Assembly (NCBI GenBank): GCA_017590115.1
Contig: JAGGNK010011003.1
Location: forward strand, 3,177,899-3,241,898
Length of the DNA: 64,000 nucleotides
From: Montifringilla adamsi
Taxonomy: Eukaryota > Chordata > Aves > Passeriformes > Passeridae
Direction: 5' to 3'
Below, one piece after another: positions 11,417 to 22,300 of this stretch. How positions within the stretch are numbered: position 1 is the stretch's first letter; every line of letters begins with the position of its first letter. The notes beneath the pieces are model-generated. The model was not told the DNA's origin. It saw nothing but the letters and a program-made list of their open reading frames with translations, and did not search any database. The position numbers and the translations under genes were made by a program.

Positions 11417-14018
11417 GCAGCGTGACTCTGAGTGCACAGTGCTTTCTGCCGAGGGGCTGAGCGGGCGCCCTGCTCCCAGCTGGCCACGGCCCCTTCCTGC
11501 ACTCACTCCTCTCTCCTGGCACTCAGCAGGGATGAAGATCTGTTGTTCTCACTTCTCTTGGGGTAGGTAACACACCCTTCTTCCTTCTCATGAGGGGAAT
11601 TTCAGTTCTCTGGCCACCTCCTGGAAGTTCCCTGTGCAAATACTTTTGGAGAGAGGTCAGTGATTGTTTCAATCTCAAATCTGTGTTTGAAATGCACTTG
11701 TTAAGAAAAGTATGTGCTTAAGTATGAATGAATTTGCCTTTTGAAGTAACATGGACCTCTTCAGCACCAATCTGTCCAGCTGCTCATTTCCAACACTGCT
11801 CTTCCAGACAAGGACATAGTGTATCATAGTTTTATTAATTCTTCTGCCACCCACAACCATGTATTGTCAAGGATTTCCAGAAAAGAGGAAAGCAAGTGAG
11901 GGAGAAGGACAGCAATTAATTTCATTTGATTTTGATGCTGCAACTATCTCTTCACATCTAATTTATTTCTAGTCAAAAATAAATGTAGTTCATAAAGTAA
12001 ACCATACCAAAGTGAGGAGATAGGCCAAATGAATGAAGAGCTGAAAATGTAACTCATCTGCTCTTTCTGAAAAGCAGCAGTTATGGCATAGATCCATTGG
12101 CTTTATCTTGCCTAGAAGCCATGCCAGGGATTTCCAGCAGAAGGGCAGTCCTGGGCTGGTGATACAGCAGCTGGAAACAGCACCTTGTAGAATCTGCTAC
12201 ACACTGGGTACATCAGCACAGCTGAGGCTTTTGCAGAGAGACAAGGAATCGTGGTGGCTGTTCCTTGATCATAGTTTTGCTCTGGCTGAGTCCAGACCAG
12301 CCTTCATTGCTCATGGGTGAGAGCAGAGGGGAAGACATCCGTGTCTTGGCAGTGCAGAGTCGCTTTCGACAGCTCCTGCCATAACTCCTTTCCTGACACG
12401 GACCTGGCTCCTGTTCTGTGCAGCTGTGGTTCTCTGTGCTCAGGTCACTGCACCAGGAGAATGAGATTTCCAAAAGAAATGCTTTTCCCTGTAAAAAAAA
12501 CAAGTTCATATTATGAAGGGGTGTTCATTTGTTTTTATTAAAACCAAAACTTCTCAGTTGTGACCAGTTCCTGGTGCAGGGCTTTATTTCACTTATAGCC
12601 AGCGTTCTGTCAATCTCAAAGTAAATGTAAAATGTGCAATAAATTATATTCAGCTGAAAAGCAGCTCCCATTCCCTTTGCATCTGTAGGAGGTTTCCTGA
12701 GATAAAATCCCTGAAAAGCAAGGGTTGCAGGTCTTGTATACCTAACAGTACTCTCCATCCCATCCAGCTTACTGACCTCTGCTGGGTGGGACAGGGCAGA
12801 AATCTAAATCTCCTCCTGTTCCTTTTTCATGTCACTGTGTGAAGTATATGGTCAGAAGTGAGGAGCCAGCCTGTAGAGACAAGGACATGGCACAAGAGCA
12901 TCCGTGGGAGCCAGATGCTCAGTTAGTCTCCCCAGCCCCCTCCTCCTTTCTTCCTTGTTTTCTATCAGTGCCATGTTTTGCCAAAACTTTAACAGCCCCA
13001 CTGCAGAACCACAGCCTTCACCACCATAATTCTTGTTGTGAGCAGCTGCCATTTTACAGCCACAACTCCCCTGGGACTTCTTTTTATGACTCTATAATTC
13101 AAAATTACCAACAGAATTAAAATAGAAGCTCTAAGCAAGCAGAGCTGAGCTTCCAGCCTAGCTTCCAGCATGACCTAGTGCCATTTCCTAAAGATTGAGC
13201 TACCTTTTCAGTTTGCCAAGGTGTTCAGGCTGCTGCTTTGATGGCAGCTGGCTGAGCAGCAGTGCCTGCAGGCTTGTGGCACATCCATGAGCTGCAGGGT
13301 GGCACCAAGGCTCCAGCGGCTCTTGTGTGGTTTGGAGTCCTTGGTGCTGCCTGGTGGTGGAGAGGGAGGGAGTTCTCTTTCAACACAGCTCCCAGAGGGT
13401 TCACGGGGGCTCGGTTTGGGTGTGGCCAAGTCTCCAGTCCTTGCAAGGGGGTGCAGTACTGCCCTAGGGCTGTTTCTGAGGCTGCAGGGACCTGGTGCCA
13501 GGACTGTGCACTCTGACACCATCGGCATCCTGGCCTGAGCCCTGTCCCCCAGCTCAGTCATTGCACCTTCAGCAGGCCCCTGGCACAAGCCCAGCACAGT
13601 GTCCCTGCTGTCTGCAGCCACTCTAGGCAGTGCCTGCCTCCCAACCCTCCACCCTGCCCAGCCACAGGGCTCCCATCACCATGTCCCACACTCTCAGCAG
13701 AGGCTAGCAAGGAGCAGCTGCTCCACAGAAAGGTGGGGATACCTGCCAGCTCTTCCTATCCCCACCTGAGTGTATAGTTTTGGGAAGAGCACTTCAAGTG
13801 TTAAGTCTTCCTGCTGCCTGGCACAACAGCTCACAAACCAATAAATCATAACAGCAGACTCCTGAGTTTGGAATATAACAAACTCATTGTTCATTTGTCT
13901 CACATGTAAGAAAAAAACATGGTTCATTAGAAGTTTTAATGAAAAAATAAAGTTCTGAATTAAACTATAATTATACATGGCTGAAAGTGATGAACTAAAA
14001 GAATGGAGATGTTACTTT
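11417..14018. other. DNAJC11-PHF13 intergenic region, no gene recognised
   Basis: No coding exon was recognised on either strand. In human this interval carries THAP3, but no THAP-type C-x(2-4)-C...C-x2-H zinc-finger exon or matching coiled-coil exon could be seen here. The left part is near-neutral in composition, and 13.2-13.6 kb is GC-richer but has stop codons in the frames that look open. Minus-strand AATAAA sequences at 12583-12588 and 12534-12539 could be distal poly(A) sites for PHF13. Confidence 0.5.
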
Positions 14019-14024
14019 TTTATT
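14019..14024 (-). terminator. PHF13: candidate PHF13 poly(A) signal
   Basis: TTTATT on the plus strand is AATAAA on the minus strand. It lies about 2.1 kb after the PHF13 stop, which matches my recollection that the mammalian 3' UTR is long. Two further candidates lie at 12583-12588 and 12534-12539, so the true end is uncertain. The interval 14025-16133 is then the 3' UTR, and no other gene is seen in it. Confidence 0.45.
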
Positions 14025-16133
14025 TCTCTCTGCTGATATTGTAACGTGCTGGACACCATCCACTGGGATAAATCTGAAAAGGGGACAGAACAAGAGTCAG
14101 TCACATTGATTAGTGTTGAACCTCTGTGAAAAAGAGCCAGTTCACTTGACAGTGCATCATTTCTCCCATAAAAGCTTCAGGAACACAGTCCACAGAGGTC
14201 CAGTTGAACTGCAGACACACTGTAAATACAAGAGATACAAATTTCAGACCAGGTCCAACTCTTGTGCAGTTGTGGCCGGGATCTTCCAAAGCATTTCTGG
14301 GGAAATGTCAGCACTGGAGAACTTTGGTTATTCTTCTGGCTGCAAAGGACAGTCAGGCAGCCACTGGGAGCGAGTCTTTGGCAAACTCCTTGGTGGTTCC
14401 ACATAGCTTCTGAAGGCAGCACAGCACAGTCATGGTTGAGAGATTTCACAGAAACTGGTTTTCTGAACCCAGTCAGCTGTTACAGCTTGGTGGAACGAGA
14501 ATTTTATCAAGAACCAGGAGAGAACAGTTGCATGTTGTGCACTTCTGTCACCCTGCCCCACACCTGGGTCCTGTGGTACTGGGCTGCCGGAGGCGTTGGC
14601 AGCCCTGGGGCCAATGTCTGAAGGAGGGCACTTGACCCTGTGTGCTAGCAAGACCCTCAATCGTCACCAAGATGCATCTCCCGGTGAGCCAGTCCTCAGA
14701 CAAGGCAGTGCTCCAACGCTGTGTGACTGCAGAACTCATGGGGTCATGTTCCTGCTGGCACAGCTGGTCTGGCTGCAGCTGCTGTGCCAGCCAGCGCTTC
14801 TCTGAGCCTCATACTGGAGAGAGCACACACTGTTCTTCAGGCATAACTTCAGAGAAACACCTCGAAGCATCAACCTGATCAGTGTGATCCATGTGGATCT
14901 GTCTGGTCCTTGAGGAGCAACGCCAGCATCTCCCTGGCCTTGTCTTTGAGCTCTGACTTCCCATTGTGGTCCTGAAGGAATCTCGCATGGGCTAAGCCAG
15001 GAGGTCCTGTCTGCAGTGCTGGCCAGGGCCTCAATGCTCTCCTGTCCACTCCACACCAGACAGATCCTCATTGCACTTCATCCTGTAGCTGCACTGCCTG
15101 CATTTGATCTGTGTCATTGCTACCAACAGAATAGAGATTCTGGCTTTTTGGTTACAGTCCAGTTCCAAAAATCAAACAGCAAAAACGAAAATCAACTCAG
15201 CTGTCACACTTGGATGGACATGATCAAATTCCAAACCAGACCTGCCAGGTTCTACATTTCCTTTGGCCCCTTTTACAGCCCATGTTTGAATTCTGGGCTG
15301 AGAAAAAGGAGAGTCATCTTCTTAAAACAGCACCATAGAGGTTAATGAAGGGACAGGAAATGGAGCAGTTTCCCCCATACACACATTTGAGCTGTTCATG
15401 CAAATAAATCACAAAAAAACCACTGTAAGAAGAGACCTTCTAGGAAGGAATCTGATGCCACTGATCCCCCACACTCCCTGTCCAGGAAAACAGTTGCTCC
15501 TTCCTGCCAGGGCGCTGTCCCTTGGCACAAGAGGGAGCCCCAAGTCTCGTTTGCACTTGGATAATGCCAAATGACAGAACTCCCCTCTGCTCAGGCCCGT
15601 GGAAGCAGCAGCAGATCGCACAGAGGCCGGTAGCACTGAGGCTGACTCCTATGGAGTCTTAGGATATCTAAGATTGATCTATACGGACAAATGGGCAGGT
15701 ATAATATCACATTGAATTTAAAACACAGGGCCATTTACTTTTCAGACTCTTCACACAGACTCCCTCCTCCTCCCCTCCCTCTTTGGGAGGAGGAGGAGTT
15801 TTCTAGCACAGAGAAGATTTGCAGTTTCCCAATGGGATGAGAAAACCTACTTGGCAAAGGTATAGTACATCACCCAGTCATCGTAACCAGACAAAACTCC
15901 ACTGAGCTCAGAGAGCTCCGTCTGTCCCTCGAGAGTCTCTCGCCACAGTTCTGCCCAGTCGGCCGCTCCCAGCTCCGGCTGCCCGCGGCTCGGCGATTCC
16001 TCATTCCTGGGCCACAGGCCGGCTGGGCAGCCCTCCCGCCTGAGCAGCAGCAGTTCAGGGGAGCCCTCCCCGGCCTCCCAGCCGGCACCCACGGCTCGTC
16101 CACCCACACAGAGCACCAGCACGTGCCACCCCC

Positions 16134-18561
16134 CTAGTCCAGAAAGCGCCTGCGCGAGCCCGTCCGGGAGCGGTTCGAACGGCGAATGTCAAACTTGGAG
16201 TCCCGGCACTTCTGGCAGATGTAGATCTCTGGGACGTTCGATTTGCGGATTTTGGCGCAGGAGAGGTGGATCCAAGTGTGGCACTCGTTGCACTCGATCA
16301 TGGGCCGCCCAGCGAAAGGCTTCATGCAGAAGCAAGTGACGAGGTCCCACGAGTCGTCATCTGCAAAGACAAGTGTCAAAGATACGTTTTTAGGGGCCGA
16401 TGCCTCTCACACCAGGAATTTTCTCTCCTTTCATGCTAAATTAACTACCTGGGTTTCAAAGACAGGCACTTTGCTGCTTTTTCCAGGTCTCTCTTGCACG
16501 GGAAGAGACTCTCAGCAGTACACAGGAGGCCGTAATCGAGGAGATGCTGCTTCTATAAAGTTGCAGCTTTTCACTCAAGTTTATTGCACAAAAGAGCCAA
16601 CCCCCCTCCCTTCCCCCGGAAAACCCAACTGCTCCTGAATTCCACCCACGCAGTGCTCCTCAGCATTATCCTCAGACTACAAGTAAAGCACCACAACGTC
16701 CACCTGGCTAATCCTCTTGGACAGCCAGGCCACCTACCTGAATCCACCATGATGTCCTCGTCATCACCAGTGCCATCCTCATCCCGAAAGACCACCTGCT
16801 TGCCCTGCCGGATGACCGTTCGTTTGCCCACGCTCTGGATCTCCACCGTCTGCTCGGCCGTCACAGCAGGGTAGGAGACGCTGGACGGGGTGTCAGAGTC
16901 CCACACCGAGCAGTGCTCAGTCACAGACTGAGGGTCGCCCTCTGACGAGGGGCTCATCGGTGTCTCTGCGTAAGAGTCCTCTGCCTCCAGGTCCAGCAGC
17001 TTCTCCTCATAGTCCTCCTCTGCAGACACCTCTGTTTCCCTCCTTTTCAGCTTTTTCTTCTTCCTGATCTTATCGATTTGCTTTCTCTCTGGCAGGAAGT
17101 TGCTGGCCTTTGCCCGCTGGAACAGGGAACCATACGGTTTTGCTCGCTTAAGCTGACTAAAGTTCTTTCTGTTCTTGGTGGGCAGGGAGACAGAGGAGGG
17201 GGTGTCATTGAAGCGGGGATCCCAGCTATCGCTGTCAATCGTGCCTCCAGTACTGTTGGGAGGGCTGGGGCTGTTCCTCAGCGGCGTCTCCTGGAACACG
17301 TTCAGAAAGCAGGCAACAGTTTGACATGGAGCAGACTCACAAGTAGCGCAAGGTGGTGTTCCCTGTCCCCCAGAGCACTCTGACCCATCCCTGAGATGCT
17401 GTGCCCTGTCCCCTAGAGTGGTGTCCCCCAGGGCATTCTGACCCATCCCTGAGATGCTGTACCCTGTCCCCTAGAGTGGTGTCCCCTGTCCCCACAGGCA
17501 CTGTTACCTGTCCCTGAGGGCTGAGCCCTTCCCTCTGGGTACTGTCCCCTGTCATAGGGACAGTACCAGGGGTGCTGAGCCCTGTCCCAGAGGTACTGTG
17601 CCTTGTTCCCCAAGCCACTGTGGCCTGTCCCCCAGAGGAGCTGAGCCCTGTCCCCGAAGCACTGTGCCTAGTCCCCAGGGCATTCTGATCCATCCCTGAG
17701 ATGCTGTGCCCTGTCCCCTAGAGTGGTGTCCCCTGTCCCCCAGAGCACTCTGACTCATCCCCGAGATGCTGTGCTCTGTCCTCTAAAGTAGTGTCCCCTG
17801 TCCCCACAGGCACTGTCCCCTGAAGCACTGTGCCCTGTCCCCAAAGGCTGAGCCCTTTCCTCCGGGTACTGTCCCCTGTCAGAGAGAGTACCAATGGTGC
17901 TGAGCCTTGTCCCAGAGGTACTGTGCCTTGTCCCCCAAGCCACTGTGGCCTGTCCCCCGGGGAGCTGATCCCTGTCCCCAAAGCACTGTGCCTTGTCCCC
18001 CAGAGTGCCCATGCCCTACCCCGAGCCGCTGAGCCCTGTCCCTCGAGGCGCTGCCGCTCCCGCTTTCCCTACCCGCCACCCCGGCTTTCTCCGGCCGCAG
18101 CTCCGGGGCCCGGGGAGCAGCAGGAGCGATGCCGGATCCGACGTTTTTCACCCCGCCCACGCCGGGCACCACCCGCCCCGTCCCCAGAGCCTCCAGTCGC
18201 CGCGGTTCCCCTTTTGTTCAGGCCCGCCGCGGGGCCGTGACCGCTGGAGCGGCCGGTCTGACAGACCGGCCCGGTGCCCCCGGTACCCCCGGCCCGGTGC
18301 CCCCCCCCGTGCCCCCCGGTGGAACTCACCTCCTGGGGGTACGGGATGTAGCCGGCGTAGGCCAAGACGAAGGTGCAGAACTTATTGAAGTCCTCCACGG
18401 TGCGGTGCCGCCGGGAGCCGGGGGAGAAGTCCTGCGGGGGAGCGGGACACGCACCCCCTCCTCTTCTGTTCCCTCCCCGCTTCTCCCTTCCCTTCCTTTT
18501 TCCCCCCGGGACTCCAGCTCACCTCCGGGGCAAACGGCGAAGCGCAGGAGTCGGAGTCCAT
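16134..18561 (-). CDS. PHF13: PHF13 (SPOC1), PHD finger protein 13
   Basis: Four exons in transcript order: 18561-18523 ([13 protein letters not shown]), 18431-18330, 17290-16738 and 16360-16134, with a TAG stop at 16136-16134. Total 921 nt, 306 residues; the human protein has 300. Exon 2 holds the conserved N-terminal block [20 protein letters not shown]. Exon 3 is a low-complexity region with basic runs ([11 protein letters not shown]), acidic and TPSS motifs and a [10 protein letters not shown] block. Exon 4 holds the PHD finger, with the Cys4-His-Cys3 pattern starting [21 protein letters not shown], and ends in the basic tail [13 protein letters not shown]. In mammals PHF13 reads H3K4me2/3, compacts chromatin and acts in the DNA damage response and male germ cells. 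It is divergently arranged with KLHL21. Exon borders and phases agree throughout. Confidence 0.96.
17350..18040. repeat. GC-rich minisatellite in PHF13 intron 2
   Basis: About 0.7 kb made of variants of short units built on CTGTGCCCTGTCCCC. Blocks such as GAGATGCTGTGCCCTGTCCC recur at about 17391, 17449, 17695 and 17760, and longer blocks recur at a higher-order spacing of roughly 305-325 bp. Copies differ by point changes and small indels. The tract runs from about 60 nt beyond the acceptor of exon 3 nearly to exon 2. On the minus strand it is open in several frames and gives peptides of the type [10 protein letters not shown], but this looks like a by-product of the repeat rather than coding. 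Confidence 0.9.
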
Positions 18562-19354
18562 GTCCCGGCGCGGGCGCGGGCGGGTCCGGGGCGGCGGCGG
18601 CGGCAGCCGGGCAGTGCCGACACCGCGAGCCGCTCGGTGCCGGCGGGAGGCGGTGAAGGGGCGGCCGCCCGCGCGGGGCCGCCGGGAGCCGTAGTCCGGG
18701 CGTGCGCAGTGCCGGGCGCGGGGCGCGCTGGGAGCGGCGGAGGGACGGGGGCGGTGCCGGTGCCGGGAGCGGTGAACGGAGCGTGAACGGAGCACGGAGC
18801 AGAGCGGAGAGTGGATCGGTGAGTGGGGTCCAGGAGTGGCTCTAATCGGGTGATTGTGGGCCCGGGCGGAAGGGGCCGGCTCTGGGCTCACCGCGGGGCC
18901 TGGCTGGTGGCGGTGGCAGGACGGACAGGGCGCCGAAGCGTCTACCGCGAGCTGGACCCTCAGCCCCGAGGCGGACCCTCCGTCCGCGCTAACGGAGGTA
19001 CCCGGGCCGGACTCGGAGCGGAGCTCCCTCAGCGCTGTCCGCGCTCGGGGCGGTCCTGTGTTCCCCCGGTACCATGGGGCGGCTCCTTGTGAGCGCCAGC
19101 CCAGGGCCAAGGGCGCGGGGCTGGGCGCGGTAGCTGCGGGGCCCTGGGACCGGCCTGAGCGCGGCCGCGCTGCCAGCGCCGCCGCCTTACGCAACGGCCG
19201 CTCTCGGGGGATCCCAGCCGGGACGGGCTCCCCGAGCCCACCCGCCGCCTCCTTGCCTGATCTCCACCTCCCTTTCCCGCCCCGGGAATCGCTTGGGGGT
19301 CGGCCCAGCGGCTCCGCGCAGGGCGTGATCCAGGTGCTCTCCCGCAGGCACGGC
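18562..19354. promoter_or_regulatory. PHF13/KLHL21 head-to-head CpG-island promoter
   Basis: The two start codons face away from each other 793 bp apart inside strongly CpG-rich sequence. Visible elements include an NRF1-like core (GCGTGCGCA near 18700-18708) and a ZNF143-like ACTACNNNTCCC match on the minus strand at 18695-18684. A good donor (CG/GTGAGT at 18819) and acceptor (CCCGCAG before 19348) suggest that KLHL21 has a non-coding first exon ending near 18818 and a 5' UTR intron 18819-19347. Confidence 0.65.
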
Positions 19355-22300
19355 ATGGCGACAGGCACCGGCGGGACGGCAGCGGGAGCCTCAACCACGG
19401 CGGCGGCGACGGGAGAACCGGCACACGCGGTGTCGCTGCTGCGGGGTCTGAGCGCGCTGCGGGCCGAGCGGAGCCTGCTGGACGTGACGGTAGTGGCCGG
19501 CGGGCGAGAGTTCGGGGCTCACCGCGCCGTTCTGGCCGCAGCCTCGGGATATTTCCGCGCCATGTTCGGCGGGGCCCTGCGCGAATCGCGGGCCGAGCGT
19601 GTGCGGCTGCACGGCGTCGAGCCCGAGTGCCTGGGGCGGCTGCTCGACTTCGCCTACACCGGCCGCGTGGGGCGGCTGGGCCCCGACATCGCCGAGCGCC
19701 TGCTGCGCGCCGCCGACCTGCTGCAGTTCCCCGCTGTCAAGGAGGCCTGCGGTGCCTGGCTGGCGCGGCAGCTGGAGCCCGCCAACGCCCTGGACATGCA
19801 GGACTTCGCGGAGGCCTTTGCCTGCCCGGAGCTGGCAGCTGCCGCCCACCGCTTCGTGCTGCGGCACGTAGGCGAGCTGGGCGCCCAGCTGGAGCGGCTG
19901 CCGCTGCCGCGCCTCCTCTCCTACTTGCGGGACGATGGGCTCTGCATCCCCAAGGAGGAGGCTGCCTTTCAGCTGGCCCTGCGCTGGGTGCGCGCTGACC
20001 CCGCCACCCGTGCCCCGCTGCTGCCACAGCTCCTGGCCCACGTCCGCCTGCCCTTTGTGCGCCGCTTCTACCTGCTGGCTCACGTGGAGAGCGAGCCGCT
20101 GGTGGCCCGCTGCCCTCCCTGCCTGCGCCTTCTGCGTGAGGCCCGCGACTTCCAGGCTGCCCGCCTCGACCGCCACGACCGGGGGCCCTGTGCCCGCATG
20201 CGCCCCCGGCCCTCCACTGGCCTCGCCGAGATCCTTGTCCTCGTTGGTGGCTGTGACCGTGACTGTGATGAGCTTGTCACCGTCGACTGCTACAACCCAC
20301 GCACTGGCCACTGGCGCTACCTGGCTGAGTTCCCCGAGCACCTGGGAGGGGGCTACAGTGTCGCTGCACTGGGCAACGACATCTATGTCACTGGTAAGGC
20401 ATCCAGGGAATGAGGGGAAGCACCCAGGGTGGAGGGTTCTGTTGAAAATATGTAGGTTGTAGCAGTGACACTTGGCTTTTCCTGGGTGGAAGAGAGTTTA
20501 GGACTTGGCTTGGGTGTCTGCAGCCTGCCAGCAGGCATGGAGACTCCTGGAGTCGGTGCTGGATTTAGCAGCTGGTCTCAGTCCAGGAGCTATTTTGTCA
20601 TGACTAATGCTGTTGAGCATGCTGGCAGAAGTCACAGATCTTGTAGTTAGAACTTTTTAACCGTCACTGAGGACAGGGGTGATGTAAGAAGGTTTTGAGT
20701 TTCTCTCTTTGAAGAAGGTGTTCAGGTTCAGAGCCCCCTGAATCACATGCTTGAGGCTGAGGCATGTCAGAAAGCCCTGGGTTCCTTCACCAGCCCCTGT
20801 GAGTCACAGTACCTTCCCCTGCACAAATCCTGCCTCCTTGCTGGGGCTACAATTACTTCTGTCAAGGTGACACCAATATGTAAATTTGACTGTTAAGCTG
20901 TATGCAGATCTTTCCTTTGAACTACATCTCTGTGACAGCTGTTAAAAACTGAGGCCCAGCACACCGAGTGCTGTGGAACAGCGTGCCCTCAGTGTGCAGG
21001 ACACACTGGCAGAGCTTTGAAGAGCAAGTCTTAATGCAGGTGAACAGAAAACTGTGTGTTCTCTAGTCACAAGCAGAAAACAAGGACCTGCGTCAAGGAC
21101 AGGGCTGTAAAAATGACAGGCTACCCACATGGATGCAGCATGTTTTTACAGAAACCTTTACATCCTGTGGGAGCTTCCTGGAGTGATCCCAGGCAGGTCT
21201 CTGCTGGGAGCTGTGTGCAGGCTGCTGCTGGGGATTTTGGGTTGGTCTGGTCTGTGTCAGTGTGACAAAGGCAAGCCTGGGAGGTTCCCAAGCTGCCAGC
21301 AGCACCACTGCCTTGGCAGCTTCTGGGCAGTGATAGAGGGAGGGCTGTAAAATGGGAGAGAAGTGTTAGAGGACAGAGGTGGGTGGATGTTAGAGGACAG
21401 AGGTAGTGAAACATGGAAGATTCATTTTGAGTCACAGCTGGATGTGGACTAGGAACGACATGGGAGAAATCCTCTCTGGCTTGCTGGGAATGAAACAGTG
21501 CAAAACTTCCTTTAAAATCCTTGTGGCACACGTGCCAAGCCAAGCCCTCTGCTCTATCACCCTTCCCTTGGTGGAGCCAGGCTCCTGACATTGTCATGCT
21601 GTGCCACAGGGGGCTCGGACGGGTCCAGGCTGTACGACTGCGTCTGGAGGTACAATTCCAGCGTGAACGAGTGGACAGAGGTGTCGCCCATGCTGAAAGC
21701 CAGGGAATACCACAGCTCCACGGTCCTGGACGGGCTGCTCTACGTGGTTGCCTCTGACAGCACAGAGCGCTATGACCACACCCTGGACAGCTGGGAGGCC
21801 CTGCAGCCCATGCTGTATCCCATGGACAACTGCTCCACCACCTCATGCCGTGGGAAACTCTTTGCCATCGGCTCCCTGGCTGGCAAAGAGTCCATGGTCA
21901 TGCAGTGCTATGACCCTGACAGTGATCTCTGGTCCCTTGTCAACTGCGGCCACCTGCCCCCCTGGTCCTTTGCCCCGAAGACTGTCACGCTCAATGGTCT
22001 CATGTACTTCATACGGTGAGTAGTGGGAGCAATCACTTCCCTCCCTCCCCATGTCCCCATGAGGAGAGCCCACAGCTTCCCTGGGAAGGTGGATTTTGCA
22101 GGTGTTGGACGGAGGGCACTGGGTTGGGACAGCACAGCAGTGCTTCCCCTGATGGTGCAGGGCGGGCTGTAACACCTCTTTCCTTGTGTTGGTGGGTCTC
22201 AAAGAGCAGCCCATAAACTTGTGTGAAAATGTCTGAGTGTCACCCAGGGCTGGGGAACAGACACGTGTAAATCCATCTGAAGTCAGCAGCGCTGCTTGGA

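Noticed and set aside
15847..16122. 91-codon minus-strand frame just after the PHF13 stop, considered as a THAP3 remnant
   Set aside because: No THAP zinc ligands or coil motif; it lies in the expected PHF13 3' UTR.
17350..18040. CRISPR-like array or repeat protein in the PHF13 intron
   Set aside because: Units are contiguous and imperfect, without unique spacers, and the DNA is eukaryotic; the repeat peptides come from several frames.
18382..19398. 338-codon minus-strand frame upstream of PHF13
   Set aside because: Overlaps PHF13 exon 1 and the CpG-island promoter; Arg/Pro/Ser-rich and without domain signatures.
18854..20413. 519-codon plus-strand frame containing KLHL21 exon 1
   Set aside because: The first 167 codons have no kelch-family match, are GC-driven and lie in a likely 5' UTR intron; the coding start is set at 19355.
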